The notes: generated by a model not told the origin, from the sequence alone. Shown: positions 53,895 through 62,904, counted from the first letter of the stretch. The stretch: DNA of 64,000 nt from Mucilaginibacter pallidiroseus (GCF_007846085.1 NZ_VOEJ01000011.1:1-64000); one strand, 5' to 3'. Translations and numbers: made by a program.

Positions 53895-53932
53895 ATATCT
53901 TTAATAAAGCTTTAGATTTGTATTAAAGATAT
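53895..53932 (+). promoter_or_regulatory. Rrf2 autoregulatory operator overlapping its promoter and start codon
   Basis: Two 11-base arms ATATCTTTAAT (53895-53905) and ATTAAAGATAT (53922-53932) form a perfect dyad with 16 bases between. Inside lies a TAGATTTG -7 box (53913-53920). Transcription would begin near 53927, only ~4 bases before the ATG at 53931, so the mRNA could be nearly leaderless. The right arm overlaps the start codon. Confidence 0.65.
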
Positions 53933-54368
53933 GGGCGTTTTTTCCAGGACTTGCGAGTATGCGATGCGTGCGGTTTTTTTTATCGCTCACCGGACTCCTG
54001 ACGGATCAAGGGTGGGAATAAAAGATATCTCGGAGGGTATTGATTCACCCGCTCATTTTCTGGCTAAGATACTGCAGGACCTGAGCAGGAGGGGGATAAT
54101 CAATTCGGCAAAGGGGCCGAACGGTGGTTTCTACATGACCGAGGAAAATCTCTCCCGGCCACTCAGTGATGTGGTGGAGGCTATTGACGGCGTGCAGATC
54201 TTTAAAGGCTGCGCGCTTGGCCTGAAACAATGTTCTGTGAAGAACCCATGTCCGCTTCATCATGAATTCAAAGCCATAAGAAATGATCTTACTAAACTCC
54301 TTAACGGAACTTCGATAAAATCATTTAATGAAGATTTGCTGAATGGTATGACATCCTTGAAAAAGTAA
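53931..54368 (+). CDS. Rrf2-family regulator, NsrR/IscR-like
   Basis: 145 residues. The start MGVFSRTCEYAMRAVFFIAH is the usual Rrf2 beginning, so the ATG at 53931 is right. Winged HTH with PAHFLAKILQDLSRRGIINSAKGPNGGF; the three cysteines C94, C101 and C107 (CALGLKQCSVKNPC) are placed as in Fe-S binding Rrf2 proteins such as NsrR and IscR. It is probably an Fe-S based NO or redox sensor. Next genes: DoxX (124 bp) and fatty-acid hydroxylase. A flavohemoglobin with a related palindrome lies 4.7 kb away. Confidence 0.88.
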   Translation: MGVFSRTCEYAMRAVFFIAHRTPDGSRVGIKDISEGIDSPAHFLAKILQDLSRRGIINSAKGPNGGFYMTEENLSRPLSDVVEAIDGVQIFKGCALGLKQCSVKNPCPLHHEFKAIRNDLTKLLNGTSIKSFNEDLLNGMTSLKK

Positions 54369-54492
54369 CTATATATTTTGTTGCGTGAACCGGCAGAGTG
54401 CCGGCAGGGCGATCTTTCTGGACCCCTGTCTCTGGACCCGCTGGACCACACGAACTGCTTTTTCCGACGTAATTTTGATAAAAAAAATCAAT

Positions 54493-54933
54493 ATGAAATC
54501 ACAAGCAAATGCGTTACCCCAATTGATAGCCAGATTCGCTCTCGGCATCGGCTTTCTGTTACCTGTTGCAGACAGGTTAGGTCTTATGGGGGCGCCGGGT
54601 TCAGGTGTTAACTGGGGAGACTGGAAACATTTCACAGCCTATGCGCATGTTATTATGTCTTTTTTACCTGAAAGCATAAGCAATTTTGGGGCTTTGATCG
54701 CAACGATCGCCGAGATCATATTCGGTGTTTGCCTGTTACTTGGCTTTAAGTTAAAAGCTAATGCCTTTGGCAGCGCTGTACTGACCCTGCTTTTCGCGTT
54801 TAGCATGATCATTTCCGAAGGTCTTCTTGCCCCCTTTAAATACCCGGTATTTGTATTTGCGGGCGCTGCATTGTTACTGACCTCCACCGAAGATCCTAAA
54901 TGGAGTATAGACAGCGTACTTAATGAGAAATAA
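54493..54933 (+). CDS. DoxX-family membrane protein
   Basis: 146 residues from the ATG at 54493; upstream in-frame codons to 54385 are not membrane-like. Four hydrophobic helices: RFALGIGFLLPVADRL, ALIATIAEIIFGVCLLLGF, AVLTLLFAFSMIISEGLL, VFVFAGAALLL. It aligns along its whole length with the C-terminal domain of the NDH-2/DoxX fusion (same MGAPG...NWG-W...Y motif). DoxX proteins are linked to quinone or thiosulfate redox chemistry in the inner membrane. It follows the Rrf2 gene and is probably its target. Confidence 0.88.
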   Translation: MKSQANALPQLIARFALGIGFLLPVADRLGLMGAPGSGVNWGDWKHFTAYAHVIMSFLPESISNFGALIATIAEIIFGVCLLLGFKLKANAFGSAVLTLLFAFSMIISEGLLAPFKYPVFVFAGAALLLTSTEDPKWSIDSVLNEK

Positions 54934-55113
54934 TTCTTCGCTTCAAAAGATAATAAAGCGGTATCCGCTCCGTGTTCATTGTGAAACCGGTTAATTTTTA
55001 TGTCAGTGGATCTGGCCGATTTGTTAAGGTAGCGATTTACTGCTGGATGCTCCGCTTTTAATATCAGAATAGCATCAATATACTTTTTTGTCAATTTTAT
55101 AACAAAACCCAAT

Positions 55114-55749
55114 ATGGCTGCAGGTAAAAGAAAATTTGTATCAAATTCCCAGGATTCAGTCCGAATGTTCAAGAGTGATTTTTTTGAAGCTCTGTCTAAA
55201 GTTCATTTTACTGTCCCGCTGTATCTTTTTATACCGGTTATTATTTATTGCTTTTACAGATCAGCCCTTATAGATATGGCTTTATGGGAATATCCGGTCG
55301 ATTTTCTTGCAGGGATGCTGATTTGGACAATTGTTGAATATGTGATGCACAGATACGTTTTTCATTTTGAGCTCCCGGGCACGATCGGCAGAAGGCTGCA
55401 CTTTATCATACATGGTGTACACCACGATTACCCGAGCGACAGGCTGAGGCTCGTAATGCCTCCTTCGCTGAGCATACCTCTTGCTATCGGTTTTTTTTAT
55501 CTTTTCAAAGCCTGCATTCCCGACAGGTATTTCTGGTTTTTCTTCGGCACATTTTTGATTGGCTATCTTATCTATGACATTGGTCATTACGCTATGCACC
55601 ACTTTAACTTTAAAAGCGGCATATTCAAAAAGATCAAACACCATCATATGCGTCATCATTACCAGGAACCGGAAAAAGGTTACGGTGTAAGTTCTCCGCT
55701 CTGGGATCATGTCGTAGGATCAGTGTTTACAAATAGAACGGAAAAATAA
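55114..55749 (+). CDS. Fatty acid hydroxylase/sterol desaturase family membrane protein
   Basis: 211 residues with three to four membrane helices and the di-iron histidine clusters of the family: HRYVFH (~91), HGVHHDYP (~107), HYAMHH (~159), HHHMRHHY (~173). Likely an FA2H-like acyl hydroxylase that hydroxylates fatty acids of (sphingo)lipids with O2. The O2 requirement and neighbours (Rrf2, DoxX) make an oxygen-responsive role plausible. Followed 39 bp later by the MocR regulator gene, same strand. Confidence 0.88.
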   Translation: MAAGKRKFVSNSQDSVRMFKSDFFEALSKVHFTVPLYLFIPVIIYCFYRSALIDMALWEYPVDFLAGMLIWTIVEYVMHRYVFHFELPGTIGRRLHFIIHGVHHDYPSDRLRLVMPPSLSIPLAIGFFYLFKACIPDRYFWFFFGTFLIGYLIYDIGHYAMHHFNFKSGIFKKIKHHHMRHHYQEPEKGYGVSSPLWDHVVGSVFTNRTEK

Positions 55750-55788
55750 TTTAATTTGAACGCCGGTGTCCCCAAGCGGACTCCTATA

Positions 55789-57267
55789 ATGAAAATAATG
55801 CTTCCTTTCAACAACCTTATCGTCACTGACCGTAATTCGCAGGTCGGCATTGCTGCACAGATCAGCGATCAGATCATCAAACTGATCAGGGATGGCGTCG
55901 TTGTACCGGGCGCATTACTGCCGGCCACCCGCATACTTGCCGGGCTGATCGGCGTCAACCGTAAAACGGTAAACAAAGCTTATGAAGAACTACTGAACCA
56001 GGAATGGATCGAATCGGTTCCGCGCCAGGGATTCCGGGTAAAAATTAATCTTCCGCTGATCAAGCCTCGTTCCTTCCAACCGGTAAACAAGTTTGAGCAG
56101 ACCGACCGTCAGCAGCCGGCCTATATTGAAAAGGATGAGATACCTAAACTTAGTAAGCGCCGGATACCGGACTATGAACTTTTAGTCACTGACGGACTGC
56201 CTGATTACCGGCTTACGCCGCATAATGATATGCAGCGGGAGTATCGCAAGCACCTTGATAATAAAGCGCTTAACAGAGCAACGTATTTCCTCGACCAGGG
56301 AGGGCATCCTTCTTTAAAGAATGCGACAGCATCTTTCCTTAACGGTTCAAGGGGATTGAATGTGGCCGAAGAGAATGTGCTGATCACCAGAGGAGGGCAG
56401 ATGGCAATTTATCTGGCAATAACACTTTTGGTCGCCAGGGGGGACGAAGTGGTGGTCACGGAGCCAAACTACGTTTTCACCGATGAGACCTTTTTGAATG
56501 CCGGTGCAGTCATTAACCGGGTAGGAGTAGACGAAGACGGGTTGATCATAGAGGAATTGGAAAAGATCCTTGAGGATAAGCCTGTAAAAATGCTCTACCT
56601 TGCTCCGCATCACCATCACCCCACAACTGTTACCATGAATTCGGAGAGGAGGCTGAAGCTTCTTCAGCTGATGTCCAGATATGATTTCTGGGTAATCGAG
56701 GATGACTACGATTATGACTATCATCATAGTAACCGCCCGATATTGCCGTTATCTACCAGCTGTCACAGCGGTAAGATCATATACGTCGGTTCCTATAGTA
56801 AACTACTAGGCCCGAGTGTGCGCTTAGGATTTATGATCTCAGCACCCAAGGTCATCCAGCGGGCGCTTCACCTGAAGCGCCTTTTCGATCTTAAGGGAGA
56901 CGTTTTTAACGAATATGTACTTGCTCAAATGATCATGTCCGGGGCGCTGGACCATCATATACAGAACGTCAACAGGTTATACGCTGCACGCTGTGCACTG
57001 ATGGCACAACTCTTTGACGAAATGCTTGGTAATAAGGTTTCATTCACCATACCTCAGGGAGGACTGGCCTTGTGGGTGAAGTTTCACGAGAAGTATGACC
57101 TGAAGCAGCTGATCCGAAAAGCTGCGGAGCAGGGTTTGCATCTGATCGGGAATGCCTGCTTTAACCCGGCATCACCGCATAATAATTCCATCAGGCTGGG
57201 TTTTGCTTCACTTGTCGAGGAAGAAATCATTAGGGTCACCAAAATCCTTCAGCAACTTTTATCTTAA
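55789..57267 (+). CDS. MocR-type GntR regulator with PLP aminotransferase domain
   Basis: About 492 residues from the ATG at 55789; the TTG at 55756 adds eleven. Winged HTH at the N-terminus (GVVVPGALLPATRILAGLIGVNRKTVNKAYEEL), then a long linker, then an aminotransferase class I fold with ENVLITRGGQMAIYLAITLL, VIEDDYDYDYHHSNRP, and the PLP lysine in VGSYSKLLGPSVRLGFMI. These act as transcription factors sensing PLP or a ligand. It precedes the cupin/SDR pair, which has a GTGGTCC direct repeat at its promoter, so it likely controls it. Confidence 0.92.
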   Translation: MKIMLPFNNLIVTDRNSQVGIAAQISDQIIKLIRDGVVVPGALLPATRILAGLIGVNRKTVNKAYEELLNQEWIESVPRQGFRVKINLPLIKPRSFQPVNKFEQTDRQQPAYIEKDEIPKLSKRRIPDYELLVTDGLPDYRLTPHNDMQREYRKHLDNKALNRATYFLDQGGHPSLKNATASFLNGSRGLNVAEENVLITRGGQMAIYLAITLLVARGDEVVVTEPNYVFTDETFLNAGAVINRVGVDEDGLIIEELEKILEDKPVKMLYLAPHHHHPTTVTMNSERRLKLLQLMSRYDFWVIEDDYDYDYHHSNRPILPLSTSCHSGKIIYVGSYSKLLGPSVRLGFMISAPKVIQRALHLKRLFDLKGDVFNEYVLAQMIMSGALDHHIQNVNRLYAARCALMAQLFDEMLGNKVSFTIPQGGLALWVKFHEKYDLKQLIRKAAEQGLHLIGNACFNPASPHNNSIRLGFASLVEEEIIRVTKILQQLLS

Positions 57268-57395
57268 TAAAGCTGTTTTTTTATATCCCTGAAATACAGG
57301 ATATTAAATTTATTACGCAAATTAAAACTTCATACTTTGTCGCCGGCTGTTGCCCAGGTAGCGTTCCGGGTGTGTAACGCCAAGAGGCGGTCGTG

Positions 57396-57456
57396 GTGGT
57401 CCCCGTTATGTATCATCGCTGGCCCATTAGGTGGTCCACGGGGCAGGGTAAATTTG
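57396..57456 (+). promoter_or_regulatory. Direct repeat and -7 box upstream of the cupin/SDR pair
   Basis: GTGGTCCCCG (57396-57405) and GTGGTCCACG (57431-57440) are direct repeats 35 bp apart. TAAATTTG (57449-57456) is a good -7 box, start near 57463. Direct repeats in this spacing are usual MocR operators, and the MocR gene is directly upstream. Confidence 0.45.
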
Positions 57457-57496
57457 TAACGACAATGGCAATGAAGCCTTGCCTAAATATTACCAA

Positions 57497-57925
57497 ATGA
57501 AAAAGATAACGTTGCTGACTTTTATTACAGCATTATTATTTACAGGTATCGCCTGCGCTCAGCATAACGCTCATGAAGATGTAACAGCAACACCGCCCAA
57601 GGTGATCTTCTCAAAATTGCTGAATACCCCATCATTGAAGAATCAGGAATTTAAGATGGTTGTTGTGACCTTCGCTCCGGGCGAAACTTCCTCAGGACAC
57701 CGTCATCCGATCCCGACTTTCGGTTATGTACTGGAAGGTGAACTCGAATCGACCTTTGAAGGAAAAGTTTACCGTTACAAAGCCGGTGATACATTTTATG
57801 AAGAGCCGGATGGCCTGCATAACGGCACCCGTAATGTCAGCGCCGATAAACCCGCCAGATTGCTGGCCATATTTATAGGTGATGCAGGCACACCGTTCCT
57901 TGTTCCTGAAAAGCATGGTAAATAA
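57497..57925 (+). CDS. Secreted cupin-domain protein, copy 2
   Basis: 142 residues from the ATG at 57497; the TTG at 57479 adds six. A signal peptide (KKITLLTFITALLFTGIACAQ) is followed by one cupin with FAPGETSSGHRHPIPTFGYVLEG and FYEEPDGLHNGTRNV. It is highly similar to the copy at 28070-28495 from the mature N-terminus on. It probably forms a unit with the atypical SDR gene 45 bp downstream. Confidence 0.88.
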   Translation: MKKITLLTFITALLFTGIACAQHNAHEDVTATPPKVIFSKLLNTPSLKNQEFKMVVVTFAPGETSSGHRHPIPTFGYVLEGELESTFEGKVYRYKAGDTFYEEPDGLHNGTRNVSADKPARLLAIFIGDAGTPFLVPEKHGK

Positions 57926-57970
57926 TTAATTATCAGAATATTATACATCTAAAAGCTCAATTATAAATTT

Positions 57971-58720
57971 ATGAAAATCTTAATTATCGGAGCAACCGGC
58001 CTGATCGGATCGAAAGTCGCTCAAAAACTGCAATCTCTCGGCCACAGCGTTGTCGCCGGTTCTTCATCAATAGGAATTAATGCACTGACAGGCGACGGTC
58101 TGGAAGAGGCTTTAAAAGAAACGGACGTGCTGATTGACCTGATCAATTCTCCTTCATTTGAAGAAGGTCCTGCTGTCGACTTTTTTACCAGAACCGGTAA
58201 CAACCTGGTTGCTGCAGCGAAAGCGGCAGACGTTAAACACTATGTCATTTTATCGATCGTAGGAACCGATGTCATGCAAAATATAGGTTATATGAAGGCT
58301 AAAAAAATACAGGAAGACCTTGTCAAAGAGTCAGGTATCCCGTACACGATCATCAGAAGCACACAGTTCCATGAATTCGTACCAGTGATCGCCGATATCG
58401 CAACACAGGAAAACCGTGTCCATGTTTCGACACTGGATTTCCAGCCGATAGCAGCTGAAGATGTTGCCGGTTTCGTAACCGCTTTATCGTTAGAACCGCC
58501 GTTAAACGATGTGGTCGATATAGCCGGTCCGGAACGCGAGGATATGAGCACATTTACGGAAAATTATCTTTCAGCCAGGAAGGATCAGCGTATGGTCGTA
58601 CCAAACGACAACCGCGAATATATCGGTATTGCCGTTCCTCAGTCAGCCCTTGTCCCGGCCGGCGTTGCAAAACTAGGGAACACGACATTCGCACAGTGGA
58701 TAGGTAATCAGACATTGTGA
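57971..58720 (+). CDS. NAD(P)-binding atypical SDR (NmrA/YwnB-like), copy 2
   Basis: 249 residues. Rossmann motif LIIGATGLIGSKVAQKL at the N-terminus, then NNLVAAAKAADVKHYVILSIVGTDVMQNIGYMKAKKIQEDLVKESGIPYTIIRSTQFHEF, almost identical in layout to copy 1 at 27105-27860. No YxxxK active site of classical SDRs. Probably a quinone or small-carbonyl oxidoreductase or a redox sensor. With the cupin gene it forms a duplicated two-gene module. Confidence 0.87.
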   Translation: MKILIIGATGLIGSKVAQKLQSLGHSVVAGSSSIGINALTGDGLEEALKETDVLIDLINSPSFEEGPAVDFFTRTGNNLVAAAKAADVKHYVILSIVGTDVMQNIGYMKAKKIQEDLVKESGIPYTIIRSTQFHEFVPVIADIATQENRVHVSTLDFQPIAAEDVAGFVTALSLEPPLNDVVDIAGPEREDMSTFTENYLSARKDQRMVVPNDNREYIGIAVPQSALVPAGVAKLGNTTFAQWIGNQTL

Positions 58721-59029
58721 AATTGATTTTCTCATGAAAAGAAGGGGGCGGGATGATTTCCTGCCCTTTTTGATGCTACATGCAATGTTACTGATTCACA
58801 CATCAGTCCTTATGAATATTCATTCCGGTGATCGTGTTAATGTTTGGTCTGTCTCGTAAGCTCGCCTCAACGAAAGTTCAGGGCCTCATTTAGTTAAAGT
58901 GATTATTAAAAATAAGTATATTTATTAATCAAATATCTATGTTTTATATATGAAGCGTTTTTTTGGAAAATATGAAAGCTTCGCAGAGATACTGCGAAGC
59001 TTTGGTACATAATGATCTGAGACCACCGG
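58721..59029. other. Gap between the cupin/SDR pair and the flavohemoglobin
   Basis: 309 bases between converging genes. Apart from the hairpin terminator at 58975-59003, I see no gene or operator. The A/T-rich stretch around 58900-58950 is not a recognisable element. Confidence 0.4.
58975..59003. terminator. Bidirectional hairpin terminator
   Basis: A perfect 12-bp stem AAAGCTTCGCAG / CTGCGAAGCTTT with a 5-base loop, between the SDR copy 2 gene (+) and the flavohemoglobin gene (-). T/A-rich flanks are short, but the stem is strong. Confidence 0.75.
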
Positions 59030-60238
59030 TTAATTCAACTGTATCGTCTGGGGTCCGAATTCTTCAAAGAATATGAATGACCTGTCGACCCCTGCTGCGA
59101 TAAGATCGTTATAATTTTTCGTTATGAACGATGCTGGTCCGCAGATATAATACTCGCTGTTCGGCGCAAAATTCGCTGTATCAACGCGCTGAAGATCGAC
59201 CCAGCCGTTGCGAACAAATTCAGGGTCTGCATCCGTGTCCACTGCATCATAGAAAATATGTCCTTCGAAATTTGCCTCTGTTTTCCATTTTGCTAAAGCG
59301 TCATGAAAGGCATGAACCCGCCTGTTCCGGCAGCCATGTATCCAAGCCTTCGGACGATCGCTACCGGATGCGATCAGTTCTTCCATCATGCTGACCAGCG
59401 GGGTCTGACCTACGCCGCCACTGATGAACACAACCGGATTTTCTGAAGCAGCAAGAACAAAGTTTCCGGCAGGAGCAGAAACGTCGATAATGTCGCCGGT
59501 ATTTATGAAATCATGCAGTCTGTTACTGACCATACCATTTAGGTTTAGCTCGGCCCCAAATTCCCTCTTGACAGAAATCCTGTAGTAATCCCCGTTCGGT
59601 GCACAGGAAATACTGTACTGCCGAGGCTGGAACAGATTCAGCTGCGGTATAAATATCCTGACACTGATAAATTGCCCGGGTCTGAAATCAGCGATTTTAC
59701 CGCCGTCAACAGGATACAAATAAAATGAAGTGATCTCATCGGACTCTGCTGTTTTTCGTTTGACTGCAAACGGACGCCAGCCGGTCCAGCCACCCTCGGT
59801 ATCTGCAAGTTTCTGGTAGATCTGTCCTTCGTGATTGGCCATGAGTTCGGCAAGCTGTCCGTATGCCACGGTCCAGGCTGCTATGAGTTCTTCCGATGCA
59901 AGATCACCCAAGACCTCCTGAATAGAGGCGATCAGGTGTTTTCCGACAATGCGGTAGTGTTCAGGTCGGATACTCAGACTGGTATGCTTCTGACCGATGG
60001 CATCCAGTACGGGAAGCAATACCGAGGGATTTTCTATGTGTTCAGCGTAGGCAAGCACGGCCATAGCAAGTGCCGTCTGCTGTTTTGCATTTTGCTGGTT
60101 ACCCATATTGAAAACGTTTCTTAATTCCGGATGGTGGGTAAACATCCTGCTGTAAAAGTATTTAGTCAGTGTAACGCCATGTTCTTTTAGAATTGGTACG
60201 GTGCCCCTCACAAGGTCTTTTTGCGCATCTGTTATCAT
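59030..60238 (-). CDS. hmp: Flavohemoglobin (nitric oxide dioxygenase)
   Basis: 402 residues, as in Hmp. The globin domain has distal Tyr29 (TKYFYSRMF) and proximal His85 (IGQKHTSLSI). The FAD domain has RQYSISCAPNGDYY (RxYS motif) and the NAD(P)H domain VVFISGGVGQTPLVSMME and the closing YICGPASFITKNY. It converts NO and O2 to nitrate with NAD(P)H in the cytosol. A 9-base palindrome over its promoter suggests repression by the nearby Rrf2/NsrR-like protein (inference). Confidence 0.95.
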   Translation of the reverse strand: MITDAQKDLVRGTVPILKEHGVTLTKYFYSRMFTHHPELRNVFNMGNQQNAKQQTALAMAVLAYAEHIENPSVLLPVLDAIGQKHTSLSIRPEHYRIVGKHLIASIQEVLGDLASEELIAAWTVAYGQLAELMANHEGQIYQKLADTEGGWTGWRPFAVKRKTAESDEITSFYLYPVDGGKIADFRPGQFISVRIFIPQLNLFQPRQYSISCAPNGDYYRISVKREFGAELNLNGMVSNRLHDFINTGDIIDVSAPAGNFVLAASENPVVFISGGVGQTPLVSMMEELIASGSDRPKAWIHGCRNRRVHAFHDALAKWKTEANFEGHIFYDAVDTDADPEFVRNGWVDLQRVDTANFAPNSEYYICGPASFITKNYNDLIAAGVDRSFIFFEEFGPQTIQLN

Positions 60239-60274
60239 AATTTAAAAAGTTGTTTGTAAATCAATTTGATAAAG

Positions 60275-60313
60275 CAAAAATATATAATAAAAGATAAAAA
60301 GGTATTTTATTAT
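60275..60313 (-). promoter_or_regulatory. Flavohemoglobin promoter with overlapping palindrome
   Basis: On the minus strand TATTTTTG (60282-60275) is an exact TAnnTTTG -7 box. The dyad ATAATAAAA (60284-60292) / TTTTATTAT (60305-60313) covers the expected -33 region and contains AAAGATA, a half-site resembling the arm of the Rrf2 operator at 53922-53932. This is the position of a repressor site. Confidence 0.5.
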
Positions 60314-60609
60314 TCTATTTGTTTTAACTGTGGCAATTTCGTGACATTATTATATTTACCGTGAAGATCACAGCAGACTAGTTCCAGTGGAAACGCCTTT
60401 TAGTGTTAAAAAATGCCGCCCGAACTGAGGTGTTTTCAGTGTGATTTTGCGTAGCGAGGGAAGTGACAGCTTTGGTCGGATCTTATATAGATTTTACACT
60501 TAGGGAAAAACTTATTGACTTCTTATTTCGGAATATTCATGATCTGAGCTATATTTAGAACTTGATAAAAGTCGCAGTATAAGGCGGCAAAATCTCGTTT
60601 TATTATTTA
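60314..60609. other. Gap between the flavohemoglobin promoter and the second TPR kinase
   Basis: No gene in ~300 bases. TTGATAAAAGTCGC at 60562-60575, 35 bases upstream of the kinase ATG, is a 12-of-14 match to the FNR-type box. No -24/-12 element or CGAAATATCG dyad was found. Confidence 0.35.
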
Positions 60610-62904
60610 ATGACACGCGGAATTTTCGGTTTTCTTCTATACGTTTTTATTTCCGTGACTGTTTTGGCGAGGTTTTTTGCTGAAAAGGTAAGCAGAGACA
60701 ACCGAATACCGGACAGCGTGACAGTAAATAGGCTGATCGCCCGTGCTGAAGCTTACATTCCCCACTTTTCGGAAGACAGGAAGTTCATTGACAGCGCATT
60801 GATACAGATAGCAATCGCTGAAAAAATAGCCTCCGAACCGTCACTGGAAAATCTTTATTATCGTGTACTGTCAGAGAAAGCCCGGGTCTTGATTAAAAGC
60901 GCGGACTTTACTGCTGCGCAGTCTCTCTTTGCTAAGATCACATCCTATGAGCGGCGCAAGGGCATCGGGGAGGAAGCCGCTTCATGGCAAAAGATCGGTG
61001 ACGATTTTGAACTTGAGGTAAAAAGCGGTTTTCCGCTGCGTCGCAGTTGCTACCAGAACGCCTATAACCTTTACAAACTTACAGGGAACAGGCAAAACAT
61101 TGCCGACGCCATGGGTAAGATAGCTGATGCTGACCTTGCTGCAGGTAAATATTCCAGAGCTGAACAGGAACAGCTTTGGGTGATCGAAGAATATAAAGCG
61201 CTAAAATATGTTAAGATATACTATGGATATTATATGCTTTCTGAAACCTATTACAGGGACAGGAGAGAACAAAAACATCTGAATGCGCTCATCGATTGTG
61301 TTAATGCCTTTGAAAATGACCCTGCCGGAAATGCTTCTGATGGGCTATTCTACTATTACAATCTGGCCGTAGCTTACCACAAATATCGAAATTTTGAGTT
61401 CGCTATAGCTATGTATAAAAAAGGGATGGCATCATCCCGGGAAATTAAAAATCATGACCGTTATTACTGGGGTTTATTAGGATCCATTGGCTGTTACATT
61501 AAACTCGGACAGCATGCAACTGCGCTGAAATTGCTTAAGGAGGTGTCGAAATACCCTAAAACATTGAAAATGGAATGTTTTTTAGTTTCCAGAGAGCTAA
61601 GTCTGTATATTTCTATGAAGCGTTGGCAGGCGGCCGGTAATATTGTTCAGAAATTTAGTAATCTGTTTGAGCGCTACAGGACTGCAGCAGCTAAAGACGG
61701 CGGCGCTTACGCCACTGAAGAGTTTATAAACAATTATTATCCCTTACCATTATACTATATCAACACTAAAAAATGGGCGGAACTTAAGCGGTCACAGCAG
61801 ATAATGCGATCTTTTCCCGAGAAAGAGCTTGACAATAATGCACGTATATCACTGCATAATGTTAATCTGAAGGTTGATTCTGCGAGTGGTAACTATCTTA
61901 GCGCGTTAAAAGAATATGAGATCATTACAGCACTTCGGGATTCGGCAATGTCGATTGAAAACCGTAACAAGATAACAGAACTTGAGGCAAAATACAACTC
62001 TGTCACAAAAGACAATACCATACAGATTTTGAACAGTGAGGCATCAGTTCAAAGCACTAAACTGGAAAAAGCAAATCTCCAGAAGAGGTTCATCATCGTA
62101 ATCACGGTTATCGCTGCATTATTTGCTGCCGTGTTATTTTTTGCTTATCAGAGTAAACGCCGGGGCAATTTTGCATTGCAGGCCAAGCAAAAAGAAATTA
62201 ATGATCAGAATGGTATTTTATCGGAATTGCTGACACAGAAGGAAATACTGTTAACGGATAAGAATGATCTGGTCGCATCGCTTGAAAACCTTTTGACGGA
62301 AAAGGAATGGCTGCTGAAGGAGGTACACCACCGTGTGAAAAATAATCTCCAGATCGTGATGAGTCTGCTTTACAACCAGTCGGCTTATCTTAAAAATGAT
62401 GATGCAAAAAAGGCACTGTTCGATATTCAGAACCGTATCCAGGCGATCGCAATTATACATCATAAACTTTACAGCAAAAATTCAGTTGCATCAGTTGCTT
62501 TAACGGGGTATATCAGCGAATTAACCAGTTATTTATCCAATATATACATTAAAGATATCCGCACAGTGAGGTTCGTTCTTGATATTGAAGATATCAGTCT
62601 GAATATAAGTCAGGCTGTGCCGATTGGTCTCATTCTTAATGAAGCGATCACTAATTCGATCAAGTATGCATTTTGCGATAAAGGCGGATTGATCGCTGTT
62701 ACGGCTAAAAAGACGGAGAATGACGAACTGGAACTAACTGTTAAAGACGATGGAAAAGGTTTGCCGTTAGCCTTTGAACATGACAGCGACAGATCGCTGG
62801 GTATAGGGATGATGAAGGCGCTGACAAAACAGCTTAAGGGTACATTTGTTATCGACAGTGAACAGGGTGTGGCGATAAAAGTCATCTTTAAACTCGAAGA
62901 TTAG
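60610..62904 (+). CDS. Sensor histidine kinase with extracytoplasmic TPR repeats (HisKA_2), second copy
   Basis: 764 residues. A hydrophobic N-terminus (MTRGIFGFLLYVFISVTVLARFFA), TPR-like helices to ~480 (GRYSRAEQEQLWVIEEYKALKY), membrane segment (~494-515, FIIVITVIAALFAAVLFFAYQ), coiled coil, HisKA_2 with EVHHRVKNNLQIVMSLL (phospho-His ~571) and HATPase_c (NEAITNSIKYAF, DDGKGLP). It shares the same layout and many residues with the 33651 kinase. No response regulator is adjacent; it may signal to the same REC-sigma-54 activator or one outside the window. Divergent from hmp (371 bp gap), with a weak FNR-like site at 60562-60575. Confidence 0.9.
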   Translation: MTRGIFGFLLYVFISVTVLARFFAEKVSRDNRIPDSVTVNRLIARAEAYIPHFSEDRKFIDSALIQIAIAEKIASEPSLENLYYRVLSEKARVLIKSADFTAAQSLFAKITSYERRKGIGEEAASWQKIGDDFELEVKSGFPLRRSCYQNAYNLYKLTGNRQNIADAMGKIADADLAAGKYSRAEQEQLWVIEEYKALKYVKIYYGYYMLSETYYRDRREQKHLNALIDCVNAFENDPAGNASDGLFYYYNLAVAYHKYRNFEFAIAMYKKGMASSREIKNHDRYYWGLLGSIGCYIKLGQHATALKLLKEVSKYPKTLKMECFLVSRELSLYISMKRWQAAGNIVQKFSNLFERYRTAAAKDGGAYATEEFINNYYPLPLYYINTKKWAELKRSQQIMRSFPEKELDNNARISLHNVNLKVDSASGNYLSALKEYEIITALRDSAMSIENRNKITELEAKYNSVTKDNTIQILNSEASVQSTKLEKANLQKRFIIVITVIAALFAAVLFFAYQSKRRGNFALQAKQKEINDQNGILSELLTQKEILLTDKNDLVASLENLLTEKEWLLKEVHHRVKNNLQIVMSLLYNQSAYLKNDDAKKALFDIQNRIQAIAIIHHKLYSKNSVASVALTGYISELTSYLSNIYIKDIRTVRFVLDIEDISLNISQAVPIGLILNEAITNSIKYAFCDKGGLIAVTAKKTENDELELTVKDDGKGLPLAFEHDSDRSLGIGMMKALTKQLKGTFVIDSEQGVAIKVIFKLED

